Source: Sporichthya brevicatena (GTDB taxonomy: Bacteria > Actinomycetota > Actinomycetes > Sporichthyales > Sporichthyaceae). Taken from it: DNA of 64,000 nucleotides. Positions within the stretch are counted from its first letter, which is position 1. Every line of letters starts with the position of its first letter. Under the pieces are notes generated by a model. That model saw only the letters and a list, made by a program, of their open reading frames with translations, was not told the DNA's origin and searched no databases. Of this stretch, positions 1 through 9,342 are shown in pieces. A program made the translations under genes and the position numbers. The stretch covers positions 62,001-126,000 of the forward strand of contig NZ_BAAAHE010000026.1 of the NCBI RefSeq assembly GCF_039525035.1, written 5' to 3'.

Positions 1-447
1 GACGAGCTGCTCGCCGCGCTGCGCGGCTACACCGTGTCGGTCGCGGGCCCGGCCGGGCCGGTGCCGCTGCTGGTGAAGATCGCACCGGATCTCACCGACT
101 CCGCGATCGCCGAGGTGCTCGAGGTCTGCACCGCCCGCGGCGTCGCCGGGATCATCGCCACGAACACCACGATCTCCCGGGACGGGCTCGCCCCCGCCGA
201 CCGGCACCTCGCCGAGGAGGCCGGCGGCCTGTCGGGTCGGCCGGTCCACGCGATGTCGGTCCGCACGGTGGCGTTCGTCGTGAAGGAGGCCGGCGAGTCG
301 CTGCCGGTCGTCGGGGTGGGCGGCATCCTCGACCCCGACGACGCGAGCCGCATGTTCGACGCCGGGGCCAAGCTGGTCCAGCTCTACACCGGCTTCGTCT
401 ACCGGGGCCCCGGGCTGATCCGCGGGATCGTCAAGCGCGCTCGCTGA
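1..447 (+). CDS. pyrD: Dihydroorotate dehydrogenase (quinone), C-terminal part
   Basis: The frame is open from the first base of the window, so this is the last 148 codons of the gene. The product oxidises dihydroorotate to orotate at the membrane, the fourth step of de novo UMP synthesis. The visible half carries the end of the FMN-binding barrel: a VGVGGI strand-loop typical of the flavin phosphate site and the closing [14 protein letters not shown] segment that is characteristic of the family. The stop codon lies inside the tail of the convergent peptidase gene, with 17 bp shared. pyrF, which often follows closely in actinobacteria, is displaced here to 7179. The start and catalytic Ser/Cys region are outside the window, so class 2 assignment rests on the C-terminal pattern. 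Confidence 0.93.
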   Translation, partial: DELLAALRGYTVSVAGPAGPVPLLVKIAPDLTDSAIAEVLEVCTARGVAGIIATNTTISRDGLAPADRHLAEEAGGLSGRPVHAMSVRTVAFVVKEAGESLPVVGVGGILDPDDASRMFDAGAKLVQLYTGFVYRGPGLIRGIVKRAR

Positions 448-3148
448 CGAGCGCCCGGCCGTCCGCGTCCACCTCGACGAACTCGCCGAGCGCGAGTTCG
501 TCGAGCTGCGGCGTGACCGTCGCGCGGTCCCCGACCACGACCAGCACCATCTCGTCCAGGGTGAGGAAGTCGGCCAGGAGCTGCCGCAGGGATTCCGGCG
601 TCAGGTCGGCGACCCGGCCGGGCAGGCCGTCGTAGAAGTCCGTCGACAGGCCGCACTGGAAGAGCCCGGCCGTCGTGCGCGCGGCCGCGGACGTGGTCGG
701 GAACAGCTGCGCGATCGAGGCGACCAGCGACTGCCGCGCCTTGGTCAGCTCCTCGTCGGTGACCGGCTCGGCGCAGATGCGCTCGAGCTCGACGAAGATC
801 TCCCGGATCGCCGGCCCGGTCTGGCGGGCGTCGACCGCGGTGTCGATGAGGAACGGGGTCGGGCCGCGGCCGCCGGTGAAGAACGAGAAGGCGCCGTAGG
901 TGTAGCCCTTGTCCTCACGCAGGTTGCCGTTGAGCCGGCTCGTGAACAGACCGCCGAGCACGAGGTTTCCGACCGCCAGCCGGTCGAACCGCGCGTCGCC
1001 GCGGGGGAGTCCGGGCAGACCGAGCCGGAGCGCGGTCTGCGTCGCGCCCGGCATCTCGACGAAGGCGAGGCGCGGCCCGGAACGCTGTGCCGGCCCCGGC
1101 GTCGGAGGCGTCTCGCCGTCCCCGGCCCAGGAGCCGAACGCGGACTGCGCGAGCTCGTGCGCCCGCGCCTGCTCCACGTCGCCGGTGAGGATCAGCGCGC
1201 ACGTCGCCGGGGTGAAGGTCCGCCGGTGAAGCTCCGTCAGGTCCTCGACGGTCACCCGGCCCACGCCGTCGGGGTTGCCGACCGACCGGTGGTCGTACGG
1301 GTGCGCCGGCCCGTAGATCAGCGGGAGGATGGCCGACCGCGCCACCTCGCCCACGTCCGCGCGGGCGCCGCGGATCTCGTCCTGCTGCTGCTTGCGCAGC
1401 CGGGCGACGTCGTCCTCGCGCAGGCCGGGGCGCTGGACGAGGTCGGCGAGCAGGTGCAGGCCCTCCGACGCCTTGTCCGAGAGCAGGTTGATGCTCAGGG
1501 TGAGGGCGTCCATCTCGGCGATCGAGCGCAAGCTGGCCCCGAGGGCGGACACCTCCGCGGCGGTCCGGTCGGAGGTGCGGCTCACGTCGCCCTCGCGGAG
1601 GACGCGCCCGAGCAACTCGGTGGCGCCGGCCCGGTCGGTCGGGTCGGCCGCACTGCCGCCCAGGGCGACGACCGAGGCCGTCACGAGGGGGAGCCGCCCC
1701 ATCGGGACGGTGAGGACCCGCAGCCCGTTCGGCAGGGTGAACTCGCCGATGCGGGGGAGCGTGGTGGGCACCTGCGGTCCGGGGCCGGGCACCGCGTCGC
1801 GCCAGGGTTCGGCCGAGACGACCGGTTCGGACTCCGCCGGGAGGTCGGTCGGCTCGGGCGGGTCCGGCGGGAGGTGCCGCGGGCCCGGCTGAGTCTCGAT
1901 CACGAGCCGACGGTCCGTCAGATAGCGGTTCGCGAACTCCCGCAGACTCTCGGCCGTCACGGCCCGGTAGGCCGCCAGGTCCTGAGCCAGGTAGTCCGGC
2001 GTGCCCGTGTAGTGGTTGTAGAGGTTGAGCTTGTCGGCACGGTCGCCGAACCCGCCGATCGCCTCGACGGAGCGGACCGTCGACACCAGCGCGTTCGTCC
2101 GCGCCGCCTCGACCCGGTCGGGGTCGAGGTCCGCGGCGCGCACCCGCGCGAGGACGTCGTCGATCTCCGCCAGCAGTTCGGCGGTCGTGTGCCCGGACGC
2201 GGCGACCGCCTCGATCTGGAACGCCGACCCCTGCCCGTGCGAGTCCTGGTAGGCGTAGACCGACGTCGCCAGCTTGAGCTCGCGGATCAGGCGCGTCCGC
2301 AGCAGGCTGTGCGCGTCGCCGGCGAGGACGTGGGCGAGCACGTCGGCGTCGGCGTCACCGTCCGCGAAGGCAAGGGCGGACGGCCAGGCGAGCGTCAGCT
2401 TCGGCAGCACGACGTCGTCGGTGAGGGTGAGCCGGCGCTCCTCGGTCAGCTCCGGGGCGCGGTGCACCTGGCGCGGGACGTCCGCGCCGCGCGGGATCGT
2501 CGCGAAGTACTTCTCGACCAGCTCGCGGGCGCGCGCCGGGTCGAAGTTGCCCGTGATGGCCAGCGTCGCGTTGTTGGGGACGTAGTAGGTCCGGAAGAAG
2601 TCGCGGACGTCGTCGAGCTGCGTGGAGGCAATGTCGGTGTGCGAGCCGATGATCGACGCGTGGTACGGGTGGGGCGCCGGGAAGAGGATCTCGTTGACGG
2701 CCTGGTAGGTCAGGGCGTACGGAGCCTGCTCCCAGTTCTGCCGCCGTTCGTTGCGGACGACGGCGATCTGGTTGGCGAGGTTGCGGGCGTCCAGGCAGTC
2801 GAGGAGGTAGCCCATGCGGTCGCTCTCGATCCAGAGTGCGAGCTCGAGCTGCTCGGGCGGCAGGTTCGGGATGACGTAGTTCGTGTAGTCGTTGTGCGTC
2901 GAGGCGTTCGTGTACGCCCCGACCGACTCGGTGAGGATGTCGATCAGCTCGCCCGGCACGTGTCCGGAACCCTCGAACATCATGTGCTCGAAGAGGTGGG
3001 CGAACCCGGTCCGGCCGGGGCGTTCGTCGACCGCGCCGACGTGGTACCAGAGGTTCGTCGCCACCGTCGCCGCCGCCGGCTCGGGGGAGAGGATCACTTC
3101 GAGACCGTTGTCGAGGACGTACTTCTCGACCGGGATCGAGATCTCCAC
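431..3148 (-). CDS. M16 family zinc metallopeptidase, two-domain fusion
   Basis: About 905 residues with two M16 (pitrilysin/processing-peptidase-like) halves in one chain. The N-terminal half has the inverted zinc site [10 protein letters not shown] (HxxEH) near residue 57. The C-terminal half lacks HxxEH ([13 protein letters not shown] in its place) but keeps the R/Y substrate-binding segment [12 protein letters not shown], so only the first half should be catalytic and the second should close the clam-shell chamber. I chose GTG at 3148 because GGGGGG lies 4 nt upstream and the family similarity starts there ([15 protein letters not shown]); an in-frame start at 3205 would add 19 residues unlike the family. 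No signal peptide is seen. Many actinobacteria encode the halves as two adjacent genes. The substrate is unknown. Confidence 0.88.
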   Translation of the reverse strand: MEISIPVEKYVLDNGLEVILSPEPAAATVATNLWYHVGAVDERPGRTGFAHLFEHMMFEGSGHVPGELIDILTESVGAYTNASTHNDYTNYVIPNLPPEQLELALWIESDRMGYLLDCLDARNLANQIAVVRNERRQNWEQAPYALTYQAVNEILFPAPHPYHASIIGSHTDIASTQLDDVRDFFRTYYVPNNATLAITGNFDPARARELVEKYFATIPRGADVPRQVHRAPELTEERRLTLTDDVVLPKLTLAWPSALAFADGDADADVLAHVLAGDAHSLLRTRLIRELKLATSVYAYQDSHGQGSAFQIEAVAASGHTTAELLAEIDDVLARVRAADLDPDRVEAARTNALVSTVRSVEAIGGFGDRADKLNLYNHYTGTPDYLAQDLAAYRAVTAESLREFANRYLTDRRLVIETQPGPRHLPPDPPEPTDLPAESEPVVSAEPWRDAVPGPGPQVPTTLPRIGEFTLPNGLRVLTVPMGRLPLVTASVVALGGSAADPTDRAGATELLGRVLREGDVSRTSDRTAAEVSALGASLRSIAEMDALTLSINLLSDKASEGLHLLADLVQRPGLREDDVARLRKQQQDEIRGARADVGEVARSAILPLIYGPAHPYDHRSVGNPDGVGRVTVEDLTELHRRTFTPATCALILTGDVEQARAHELAQSAFGSWAGDGETPPTPGPAQRSGPRLAFVEMPGATQTALRLGLPGLPRGDARFDRLAVGNLVLGGLFTSRLNGNLREDKGYTYGAFSFFTGGRGPTPFLIDTAVDARQTGPAIREIFVELERICAEPVTDEELTKARQSLVASIAQLFPTTSAAARTTAGLFQCGLSTDFYDGLPGRVADLTPESLRQLLADFLTLDEMVLVVVGDRATVTPQLDELALGEFVEVDADGRALVSERA

Positions 3149-3261
3149 CAAACCCCCCAGGGCGTCAGACCGGCACGGCGCCGGCCGGCGCCCTTTCGCG
3201 GTCACACCCTAGGTCCGGACCGGTCGCGCCGACGCGGGAGCGGGCACGCCGGCGGACGGCG

Positions 3262-3300
3262 CTGGACATGTCCAGACATTTTGCACTCCGAGTCTGGACA
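3262..3300. promoter_or_regulatory. Overlapping palindromes in the divergent promoter region before cysP
   Basis: CTGGACATGTCCAG (3262-3275) is a perfect 14-bp palindrome. Its right half also pairs with a second site: TGTCCAGAC (3269-3277) and GTCTGGACA (3292-3300) form a perfect 9-bp inverted repeat with a 14-bp spacer. A third half-site, GCTGGACAT, occurs at 3261-3269 and again at 3335-3343. The block sits between the divergent peptidase and sulfate-transporter genes, about 100 bp before the latter. Repeated half-sites of this kind suggest a dimeric repressor or activator. Sulfur-responsive control is inferred only from the neighbour; no specific regulator motif is recognised. Confidence 0.45.
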
Positions 3301-3402
3301 GGAACCCGAGTGAGATGACAATCTCTAGCGAGTTGCTGGACATTGAAGACCAGTAACTCGATACTTCATGTCATGTTTACCGCCCGCCCGCGTGGCTCCG
3401 TC

Positions 3403-4449
3403 ATGTCCCGCCGTCAGTTCACGGCCCTCTTCACCGGCACCGCGGGAGCCGTCCTCCTCTCCGCGTGCGGGGGTGGCTCCGACGACACCGTCGGCGGCTC
3501 CGCCGGCACCGAGGGGTCCTCGGCACCCCAGAGCGGGGGCAGCAAGGCCACGCTCTCGCTGGTCGCCTTCGCCGTGCCGAAGGTCGGCTTCGACAAGGTG
3601 ATCCCCGCGTTCAACGCGACCGAGGCCGGCTCCGGTGTCTTCTTCTCCCAGTCCTACGGCGCCTCCGGCGACCAGTCCCGCAAGGTCGAGTCGGGGCTGC
3701 CGACCGACATCGTCCTGTTCTCCCTCGAGCCCGACATCACCCGCCTGGTCAAGGCCGGCCTGATCGACGCGAACTGGAAGGAGGACGAGTACCACGGCGT
3801 CCCGGCCAGCTCCGTCGTCACGCTCGTGGTCCGCAAGGGCAACCCGAAGAACATCAAGAACTGGGACGACCTGCTCCGCGACGACATCACGATCGTGAGC
3901 CCGAACCCGCTCTCGTCCGGCTCCGCGAAGTGGAACCTGCTCGCGCCGTACCTCTGGAAGAGCAACGGGGGCACGGACCAGCAGGCCGGCCTGGACCTGG
4001 TGAAGGGGCTCGTCAAGAACCTCAAGGGTCAGCCGAAGTCCGGCCGCGAGGCCTCCGAGCTGTTCACCGGCGGCACCGGCGACGTGCTGATCAGCTACGA
4101 GAACGAGGCGATCCTGCTCGAGAACGACGGCGAGGACGTCGAGTACGTCACGCCGCCGTCGACGCTGCTGATCGAGAACCCGTTCGCGATCATCAACAAG
4201 ACCAAGAACCGGGCCGCCGCCGAGGCGTTCCGCGACTTCCTCTACTCCGACGAGGGTCAGCGCCTGTGGGGCCAGGCCGGCTTCCGCCCGGTCAAGGCGA
4301 ACATCTTCTCCGAGTTTCAGGACAAGTACCCGAGCCCGGAGAAGCTCTGGAAGATCGACGAGCAGGGTGGCTGGGACAAGATCAACGCCGAACTCTTCGA
4401 CGCCGACAACGGCCTGATCACCAAGATCTACACCGAGATCAACGCGTGA
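3403..4449 (+). CDS. cysP: Sulfate/thiosulfate ABC transporter substrate-binding lipoprotein
   Basis: About 348 residues. The N-terminus MSRRQFTALFTG carries a twin-arginine motif, followed by a hydrophobic stretch and a lipobox ending in LLSAC, so it should be exported, probably by Tat, and anchored to the outer membrane face as a lipoprotein. The mature domain has the sulfate-binding-protein pattern SYGASGDQSRKV near the front and PTDIVLFSLEPDI, the ligand-loop region of Sbp/CysP. In-frame ATG at 3373 and TTG at 3343 would add non-signal sequence; none of the starts has a convincing ribosome site, so the start is open. The stop overlaps the cysT start by 3 nt, placing it first in a four-gene operon. 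Homologue of mycobacterial SubI. Confidence 0.9.
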   Translation: MSRRQFTALFTGTAGAVLLSACGGGSDDTVGGSAGTEGSSAPQSGGSKATLSLVAFAVPKVGFDKVIPAFNATEAGSGVFFSQSYGASGDQSRKVESGLPTDIVLFSLEPDITRLVKAGLIDANWKEDEYHGVPASSVVTLVVRKGNPKNIKNWDDLLRDDITIVSPNPLSSGSAKWNLLAPYLWKSNGGTDQQAGLDLVKGLVKNLKGQPKSGREASELFTGGTGDVLISYENEAILLENDGEDVEYVTPPSTLLIENPFAIINKTKNRAAAEAFRDFLYSDEGQRLWGQAGFRPVKANIFSEFQDKYPSPEKLWKIDEQGGWDKINAELFDADNGLITKIYTEINA

Positions 4450-5315
4450 GCCTGACCGTCGACTCTCCGGGAACGCCGGCGCCCTCCTCGGCGCCGGCGC
4501 CTCGGCGTTCCTGGCGGCGCGCGTTCTCGCCGCCGGTCGGCGGCGTCGGTCCGGTGGGGCTCGGCGTCGCCACGCTGTGGCTCTCCCTCATCGTCCTGCT
4601 GCCGCTCGCCGCCGTCGCGACGAAGTCGTTCGAGAAGGGTCCGGACGGGTTCTGGGACGCGGTCACCGCGCCGTCGGCCAAGTCGGCGCTGACGTTCACC
4701 CTCGGCGTCTCGGTGCTGGTCGCTCTGATCAACGTCGTCGTCGGCACCCTGATCGCGTGGGTGCTCGTCCGGGACGAGTTCCCCGGCAAGGGCGTGGTCA
4801 ACGCCCTCATCGACCTGCCGTTCGCGCTGCCGACGATCGTCGCGAGCATCGTCCTGCTCAGCCTCTACGGCCCGCGCAGCCCGATCAACGTCAACCTGGT
4901 CGCGACCAAACCGGCCGTCGTGCTCGCGCTGCTGTTCGTCACGCTGCCGTTCGTGGTGCGCACGGTGCAGCCGGTCCTGATGGAGCTCGACGCCGAGGCC
5001 GAGGAGGCCGCGGCCTCGCTGGGGGCGAGCAACGTCGTCATCTTCCGCCGGGTTCTCCTCCCGGCGCTGGCCCCCGCGCTGCTCTCGGGCGCGGGTCTCG
5101 CCTTCGCCCGCGCGATCGGCGAGTTCGGCTCGGTGGTGCTCATCGGTGGCGGCATCCCGCGCGACACCGAGGTCGCGTCGCAGTACATCGCCACGCAGAT
5201 CGAGGTCGACCGCCCGGTGAACGCCGCGGCGGTGTCCGTCGCGCTCCTCGCGATCTCGTTCCTGGTCCTGCTGGTCCTGCGGGTCGTCGGCGCCCGCGCG
5301 GCGCGGAGGCACTGA
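4446..5315 (+). CDS. cysT: Sulfate ABC transporter permease CysT
   Basis: 289 residues, beginning at GTG in a GTGA overlap with the cysP stop. After a 35-residue Pro/Ala-rich cytoplasmic tail come about six membrane segments. The binding-protein-dependent permease signature lies late in the chain, with the coupling (EAA) loop DAEAEEAAASLGASNVV preceding FRRVLLPALAPALLSG. The sequence SLYGPRSPIN in the middle is typical of CysT. It forms the heterodimeric channel with CysW and is driven by CysA. Length and order match the mycobacterial subI-cysT-cysW-cysA operon. Confidence 0.93.
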   Translation: MSLTVDSPGTPAPSSAPAPRRSWRRAFSPPVGGVGPVGLGVATLWLSLIVLLPLAAVATKSFEKGPDGFWDAVTAPSAKSALTFTLGVSVLVALINVVVGTLIAWVLVRDEFPGKGVVNALIDLPFALPTIVASIVLLSLYGPRSPINVNLVATKPAVVLALLFVTLPFVVRTVQPVLMELDAEAEEAAASLGASNVVIFRRVLLPALAPALLSGAGLAFARAIGEFGSVVLIGGGIPRDTEVASQYIATQIEVDRPVNAAAVSVALLAISFLVLLVLRVVGARAARRH

Positions 5316-5319
5316 CGCC

Positions 5320-6126
5320 GTGCAGACCAAGACCTCCACGAAGCTGACGCTGCGTCTGCTCGCGCTGGGCTACCTCGGGGTCCTGCTCGCGGTGCCGCTG
5401 GGCATGATCTTCTGGCGCACGTTCGAGAACGGCTTCGGCCCGTTCTGGGACTCGGTCACGACGCCCGCGGCCCAGTCCGCGGTCCAGCTCTCACTGCTGA
5501 TCGTGGCGATTGTCGTCCCGATCAACGTCGTGTTCGGCGTGATCACGGCGTTGGCCCTGGCCCGGGGGAAGTTCCCCGGCCGCGGCGTCGTCCAAGCGAT
5601 CGTCGACCTGCCGTTCGCCGTGTCGCCGGTGGTCGTCGGCGTCTCGTTGATCCTGCTGTGGGGCGTCAACGGCTGGTTCGGCGCACTCGCCGAGAACGGC
5701 TTCCGGATCATCTTCTCGCTGCCCGGCATGATCCTGGCGACGATCTTCGTGACGTTGCCGTTCGTCGTGCGCGAGGTCGAGCCCGTCCTCCACGAGATCG
5801 GCGACGAGCAGGAGCAGGCCGCCGCGACCCTCGGTGCCTCGCGGTGGCAGACGTTCTGGCGCATCACGCTGCCGGCGATCCGTTGGGGTCTGGTCTACGG
5901 CGTCGTGCTCACGGTCGCGCGCTCGCTGGGGGAGTTCGGCGCGCTGACGGTCGTCGCGGGTGGTGTCCCCGGGGAGTCGCAGACCCTGACGCTGCTCGTG
6001 CACGCCCGCTACACCGACGACCGCAACACGTTCGGGGCGTACTCGGCCGCGACCGTGCTGATGGCCCTGGCCCTGCTCACCCTGCTCCTGATGACCCTCG
6101 TCAACCGCCGGAGGGCGAAGCAGTGA
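5320..6126 (+). CDS. cysW: Sulfate ABC transporter permease CysW
   Basis: 268 residues, GTG start 4 nt after the cysT stop with GGAGG at 5305-5309. Six membrane segments are evident and the EAA loop reads [20 protein letters not shown], the site that docks on the ATPase. The signature [15 protein letters not shown] near residue 205 is characteristic of CysW. It pairs with CysT to form the sulfate channel in the cytoplasmic membrane. Its stop overlaps the start of cysA by the GTGA arrangement, so translation of the two is probably coupled. The N-terminus is unusually short and basic ([12 protein letters not shown]). Confidence 0.93.
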   Translation: MQTKTSTKLTLRLLALGYLGVLLAVPLGMIFWRTFENGFGPFWDSVTTPAAQSAVQLSLLIVAIVVPINVVFGVITALALARGKFPGRGVVQAIVDLPFAVSPVVVGVSLILLWGVNGWFGALAENGFRIIFSLPGMILATIFVTLPFVVREVEPVLHEIGDEQEQAAATLGASRWQTFWRITLPAIRWGLVYGVVLTVARSLGEFGALTVVAGGVPGESQTLTLLVHARYTDDRNTFGAYSAATVLMALALLTLLLMTLVNRRRAKQ

Positions 6127-7106
6127 TCACCGTCTCCAACGTCACCAAGTTCTACTCGGACTTCAAGGCTCTCGACGACGTCTCCCTCGTCATCCCGGAC
6201 GGGTCGCTGACGGCGCTGCTCGGCCCGTCGGGCTCGGGCAAGACGTCGCTGCTGCGCGTCATCGCCGGGCTCGAGGAGCCGGACGCGGGGACGGTCGTGA
6301 TCTCCGGCCAGGACGTCACCCACGTCCGCCCGCAGGGCCGCAACATCGGCTTCGTCTTCCAGCACTACGCGGCGTTCAAGCACATGACGGTGCGGGACAA
6401 CGTCGCGTTCGGTCTGACGATCCGCAAGAAGCCGAAGGCGCAGATCGACGCCCGGGTCGACGAACTGCTCGGCATCGTCGGCCTCGCCGGCTACCACGAC
6501 CGGTACCCGAACCAGCTCTCCGGCGGCCAGCGCCAGCGCATGGCGCTCGCCCGGGCGCTGGCGGTCGACCCGAAGGTGCTGCTGCTCGACGAACCGTTCG
6601 GGGCCCTCGACGCGAAGGTGCGCGAGGAGCTGCGGGCGTGGCTGCGTCGCCTCCACGACGAGGTGCACGTCACCACCGTCCTGGTCACCCACGACCAGGA
6701 GGAGGCGATGGACGTCGCCGGGCACATCGTGGTGATGAACGCCGGCCGCATCGAGCAGGTCGGCACGCCCCGCGAGGTCTACGAGAACCCGCAGACCGAG
6801 TTCGTCCTGCGCTTCCTCGGGCCGGTGGCGACCCTGCGCGGCCGCCTCGTCCGGCCGCACGACCTCGTCCTGTCCCGCCTGCCGGCGCCGGGGTCCGTCG
6901 CGGGCAAGGTCAACCGCGTCACGCACCTCGGGTTCGAGGTGCGCGTCGAGGTGCGGACCCACGACGACGAGCTCGTGACCGCCCAGCTGACCCGCGGCGA
7001 GGCGTGGCACCTCGGGATCGAGGCGGGGGACGAGGTGCACATCACCGCCGAGTCCTCGCCGCGACGGCCCGGCGCCGGAGCGGTGGACCCGATCGCGGCG
7101 CGGTGA
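6123..7106 (+). CDS. cysA: Sulfate ABC transporter ATP-binding protein CysA
   Basis: 327 residues. Walker A is GPSGSGKTS (about residue 36), the signature is [15 protein letters not shown], Walker B is [12 protein letters not shown] and the switch is [13 protein letters not shown], so it is a complete ATPase. Residues from about 235 on ([11 protein letters not shown] and later beta-rich sequence) form the CysA-type regulatory TOBE-like extension. It powers import of sulfate, and probably thiosulfate, through CysT/CysW. GTG start within the cysW stop. It is the last gene of the operon, with 72 bp to pyrF and no sulfur-assimilation enzyme beside it. Confidence 0.95.
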   Translation: MITVSNVTKFYSDFKALDDVSLVIPDGSLTALLGPSGSGKTSLLRVIAGLEEPDAGTVVISGQDVTHVRPQGRNIGFVFQHYAAFKHMTVRDNVAFGLTIRKKPKAQIDARVDELLGIVGLAGYHDRYPNQLSGGQRQRMALARALAVDPKVLLLDEPFGALDAKVREELRAWLRRLHDEVHVTTVLVTHDQEEAMDVAGHIVVMNAGRIEQVGTPREVYENPQTEFVLRFLGPVATLRGRLVRPHDLVLSRLPAPGSVAGKVNRVTHLGFEVRVEVRTHDDELVTAQLTRGEAWHLGIEAGDEVHITAESSPRRPGAGAVDPIAAR

Positions 7107-7178
7107 TCGCCGGGCTCGCGGTGAGCCCCGGTATCGCTGTCAATCTGCCTGTCACAGCCGAGGCGTAGGGTCGAGGGC

Positions 7179-8009
7179 ATGACGGAACCCTTCGGCCAGC
7201 GGCTCTGGAACGCGGTCGCGGCGCACGGTCCGCTGTGCGTCGGCATCGACCCCCACGCCTCGCTCCTGGAGTCCTGGGGGCTCCCGGACGACGCCGCGGG
7301 GGCGGAGCGGTTCGGCCGTACCGTCGTCGAGGCACTGGCCGGTCGCGTCGCCGTGGTGAAACCGCAGTCGGCGTTCTTCGAGCGGTTCGGGGCGGCCGGG
7401 GTCGCCGCCCTGGAGCGCACCGTCGCGGACGCCCGGGCGGCCGGGCTGCTGGTCCTGCTCGACGTCAAGCGCGGCGACATCGGGACCACCGCCGCCGCCT
7501 ACGCGCAGGCCTATCTTGACCCCACCAGCCCGCTGTGCGCCGACGCGCTGACCGTCTCGCCCTACCTGGGCTTCGGTTCGCTGCAGCCCTTCCTGGACGC
7601 CGCGACGGCCCACGGGGGCGGTGTCTTCGTGCTCGCCCTGACCTCGAACCCGGAGGGCCCGCAGGTCCAGCACGCGCGGACCGCCGAGGGACGCACCGTG
7701 GCCGGCAGCATGCTCTCCGCAGTCGCGGCGGTGAACGCCGGCCAGAGCCCCCAGGGCTCGATCGGCGTCGTCGTGGGCGCCACGATCGGTGACACCGCGG
7801 AGGACCTGGCGATCAACGGACCGCTGCTCGTGCCCGGCCTCGGCGCCCAGGGCGGCGGCGCGGACGACCTGCGCCGGCTCTTCGGTCCCGTCGCGCCGCA
7901 CGTCCTGCCGAGCGTCTCGCGGGAGATCCTCGGGGCAGGCCCGGACCCGGCCGCGCTGGCGGATGCCGCCGCCCGGGCCGGTGACCTGTACGCAGCCGTT
8001 TTGCGGTAG
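7179..8009 (+). CDS. pyrF: Orotidine 5'-phosphate decarboxylase (type 2)
   Basis: 276 residues; converts OMP to UMP, the last step of pyrimidine synthesis, in the cytoplasm. The long actinobacterial type 2 form is shown by VVKPQSAFFERFG near residue 60 and the catalytic loop LLDVKRGDIGTT near residue 88, with the Asp-Lys-Asp triad of the active site. The ATG at 7179 has GTAGGG about 8 nt upstream. It starts the run pyrF-mihF-gmk-rpoZ-coaBC, all on one strand with short gaps. pyrD lies 6.7 kb away, separated by the M16 peptidase and the sulfate transporter. Confidence 0.95.
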   Translation: MTEPFGQRLWNAVAAHGPLCVGIDPHASLLESWGLPDDAAGAERFGRTVVEALAGRVAVVKPQSAFFERFGAAGVAALERTVADARAAGLLVLLDVKRGDIGTTAAAYAQAYLDPTSPLCADALTVSPYLGFGSLQPFLDAATAHGGGVFVLALTSNPEGPQVQHARTAEGRTVAGSMLSAVAAVNAGQSPQGSIGVVVGATIGDTAEDLAINGPLLVPGLGAQGGGADDLRRLFGPVAPHVLPSVSREILGAGPDPAALADAAARAGDLYAAVLR

Positions 8010-8081
8010 CGTCGCCGCTGGTGGCACGGCGGATGCCATCACGAAGTCGAGTCCGAACGAGTAAGTCGAGGTGACCCTGCC

Positions 8082-8399
8082 GTGGCCCTTCCCCCGCTGA
8101 CTCCCGAGCAGCGCGCCGCAGCACTTGAGAAGGCCGCCATTGCCCGGCGGGAGCGCGCTGAGGTGAAGAACCGGCTCAAGCACTCCGGGGCCTCCCTCGC
8201 TCAGGTGATCAAGGAGGGGCAGGAGAACGAGATCATCGGCAAGATGAAGGTCTCGGCCCTGCTCGAGTCCATGCCGGGTGTCGGCAAGGTGCGCGCGAAG
8301 CAGATCATGGAGCGCCTGGGCATCTCCGAGACGCGCCGCGTCCGTGGCCTCGGGACGAACCAGATCGCGGCGCTCGAGCGCGACTTCGGCTCGAGCTGA
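8082..8399 (+). CDS. mihF: Actinobacterial integration host factor
   Basis: 105 residues, a small basic nucleoid protein found in actinobacteria and unrelated in fold to the E. coli IHF subunits. The helix-two-turn-helix DNA-binding core is visible as [22 protein letters not shown] near residue 60 to 80 (given here in the order LLESMPG then [15 protein letters not shown]), followed by the RVRGLG turn. The GTG start at 8082 has GAGGTGA 7 nt upstream. Position between pyrF and gmk is diagnostic. It bends and compacts DNA without sequence specificity and is essential in mycobacteria. The stop is 2 nt from the gmk start. Confidence 0.94.
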   Translation: MALPPLTPEQRAAALEKAAIARRERAEVKNRLKHSGASLAQVIKEGQENEIIGKMKVSALLESMPGVGKVRAKQIMERLGISETRRVRGLGTNQIAALERDFGSS

Positions 8400-8401
8400 G
8401 G

Positions 8402-8998
8402 TTGTCCGCATCTGACGGGGCGTCGGTTTCGGCGCCGCGCTTGATCGTGCTCTCCGGGCCCTCGGGTGTGGGGAAGTCCACGCTCCTGGCCTACCTGCGC
8501 ACACACAACCCGGAGTGGTGGCTGTCGGTCTCCGCGACGACGCGTTTCCCGCGTCCGGGGGAGCGGCACGGCGTCGAGTACTACTTCGTCAGCCGCGCCG
8601 AGTTCGAGGCGATGGCGGCCGCCGGCGACCTGCTGGAGTGGGCGGAGTTCGCGGGCAACCTCTACGGCACGCCGCGGCTGCCGGTCGAGGATCAGTTGGC
8701 CGCCGGCCGGTCGGTCCTCCTGGAGCTGGAGCTCGAGGGCGCGCGTCAGGTCCGCCAGGCGATGCCGGAGGCCCTGCTGGTCTTCCTCAAGCCGCCGAGC
8801 TGGGAGGAACTGGTGCGCCGGCTCACCCACCGGGGCACCGAGCCGCAGGACGTCATCGACGCCCGCCTGGCCCGTGCGCGCGAGGAACTCGCGGCCGAGT
8901 CCGAGTTCGACGTGTCGCTGGTCAACACGTCGGTCGAGGAGGTTGCCGCCGAACTGGTAGCCTTGACCCGGGCGCCGAGTCCACGACCCGCCCCCTGA
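8402..8998 (+). CDS. gmk: Guanylate kinase
   Basis: 198 residues; phosphorylates GMP to GDP with ATP. The P-loop [10 protein letters not shown] is near residue 18, followed by the GMP-binding segments [11 protein letters not shown] and [10 protein letters not shown] and the lid region. The start is TTG at 8402, 2 nt after the mihF stop, with GAGCTGAGG just upstream and overlapping that stop; the first dozen residues are a variable extension before the conserved LIVLSGPSG strand. Co-transcription with mihF and rpoZ is likely. Nothing unusual otherwise. Confidence 0.95.
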   Translation: MSASDGASVSAPRLIVLSGPSGVGKSTLLAYLRTHNPEWWLSVSATTRFPRPGERHGVEYYFVSRAEFEAMAAAGDLLEWAEFAGNLYGTPRLPVEDQLAAGRSVLLELELEGARQVRQAMPEALLVFLKPPSWEELVRRLTHRGTEPQDVIDARLARAREELAAESEFDVSLVNTSVEEVAAELVALTRAPSPRPAP

Positions 8999-9052
8999 CC
9001 TGCATCGTTGTGGGTCCGATGATCGCCACAGACCCCTGCTGAAAGGCACCAC

Positions 9053-9328
9053 GTGTCCGCTTCCGCCACCGGCGAGGGCATCACCAACCCGCCGATCGAC
9101 GAGCTGCTCGAGGCCACCGACTCCAAGTACAGCCTGGTGTCGTACGCCGCCAAGCGGGCCCGGCAGATCAACGCCTACTACTCGCAGCTCGGCGAGGGTC
9201 TGCTCGAGTACGTCGGTCCGCTGGTCGAGACCCACGTCCACGAGAAGCCGCTGTCGATCGCGCTGCGCGAGATCAACGCCGGCCTGCTGACCTCCGAGCC
9301 GCTCGAGCCGGCCCCGACCGCGGTCTGA
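9053..9328 (+). CDS. rpoZ: DNA-directed RNA polymerase omega subunit
   Basis: 91 residues. The omega fold is recognised by the early [20 protein letters not shown] segment (read as [10 protein letters not shown] then [10 protein letters not shown]) and the helix [18 protein letters not shown], which contains the A-KRARQI signature. It clamps the beta' subunit and aids polymerase assembly. GTG start at 9053 with AAAGG upstream. The C-terminal 20 residues are the acidic and Pro/Ala tail common in actinobacteria. It lies 55 bp after gmk and 14 bp before coaBC. Confidence 0.95.
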   Translation: MSASATGEGITNPPIDELLEATDSKYSLVSYAAKRARQINAYYSQLGEGLLEYVGPLVETHVHEKPLSIALREINAGLLTSEPLEPAPTAV

Positions 9329-9342
9329 CGCACCCGCCGGCC

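Noticed and set aside
1157-3313. A 718-residue open frame opposite the M16 peptidase gene
   Set aside because: Composition is Arg/Val/Asp-rich with no domain pattern; it is the antisense shadow of the peptidase in GC-rich DNA.
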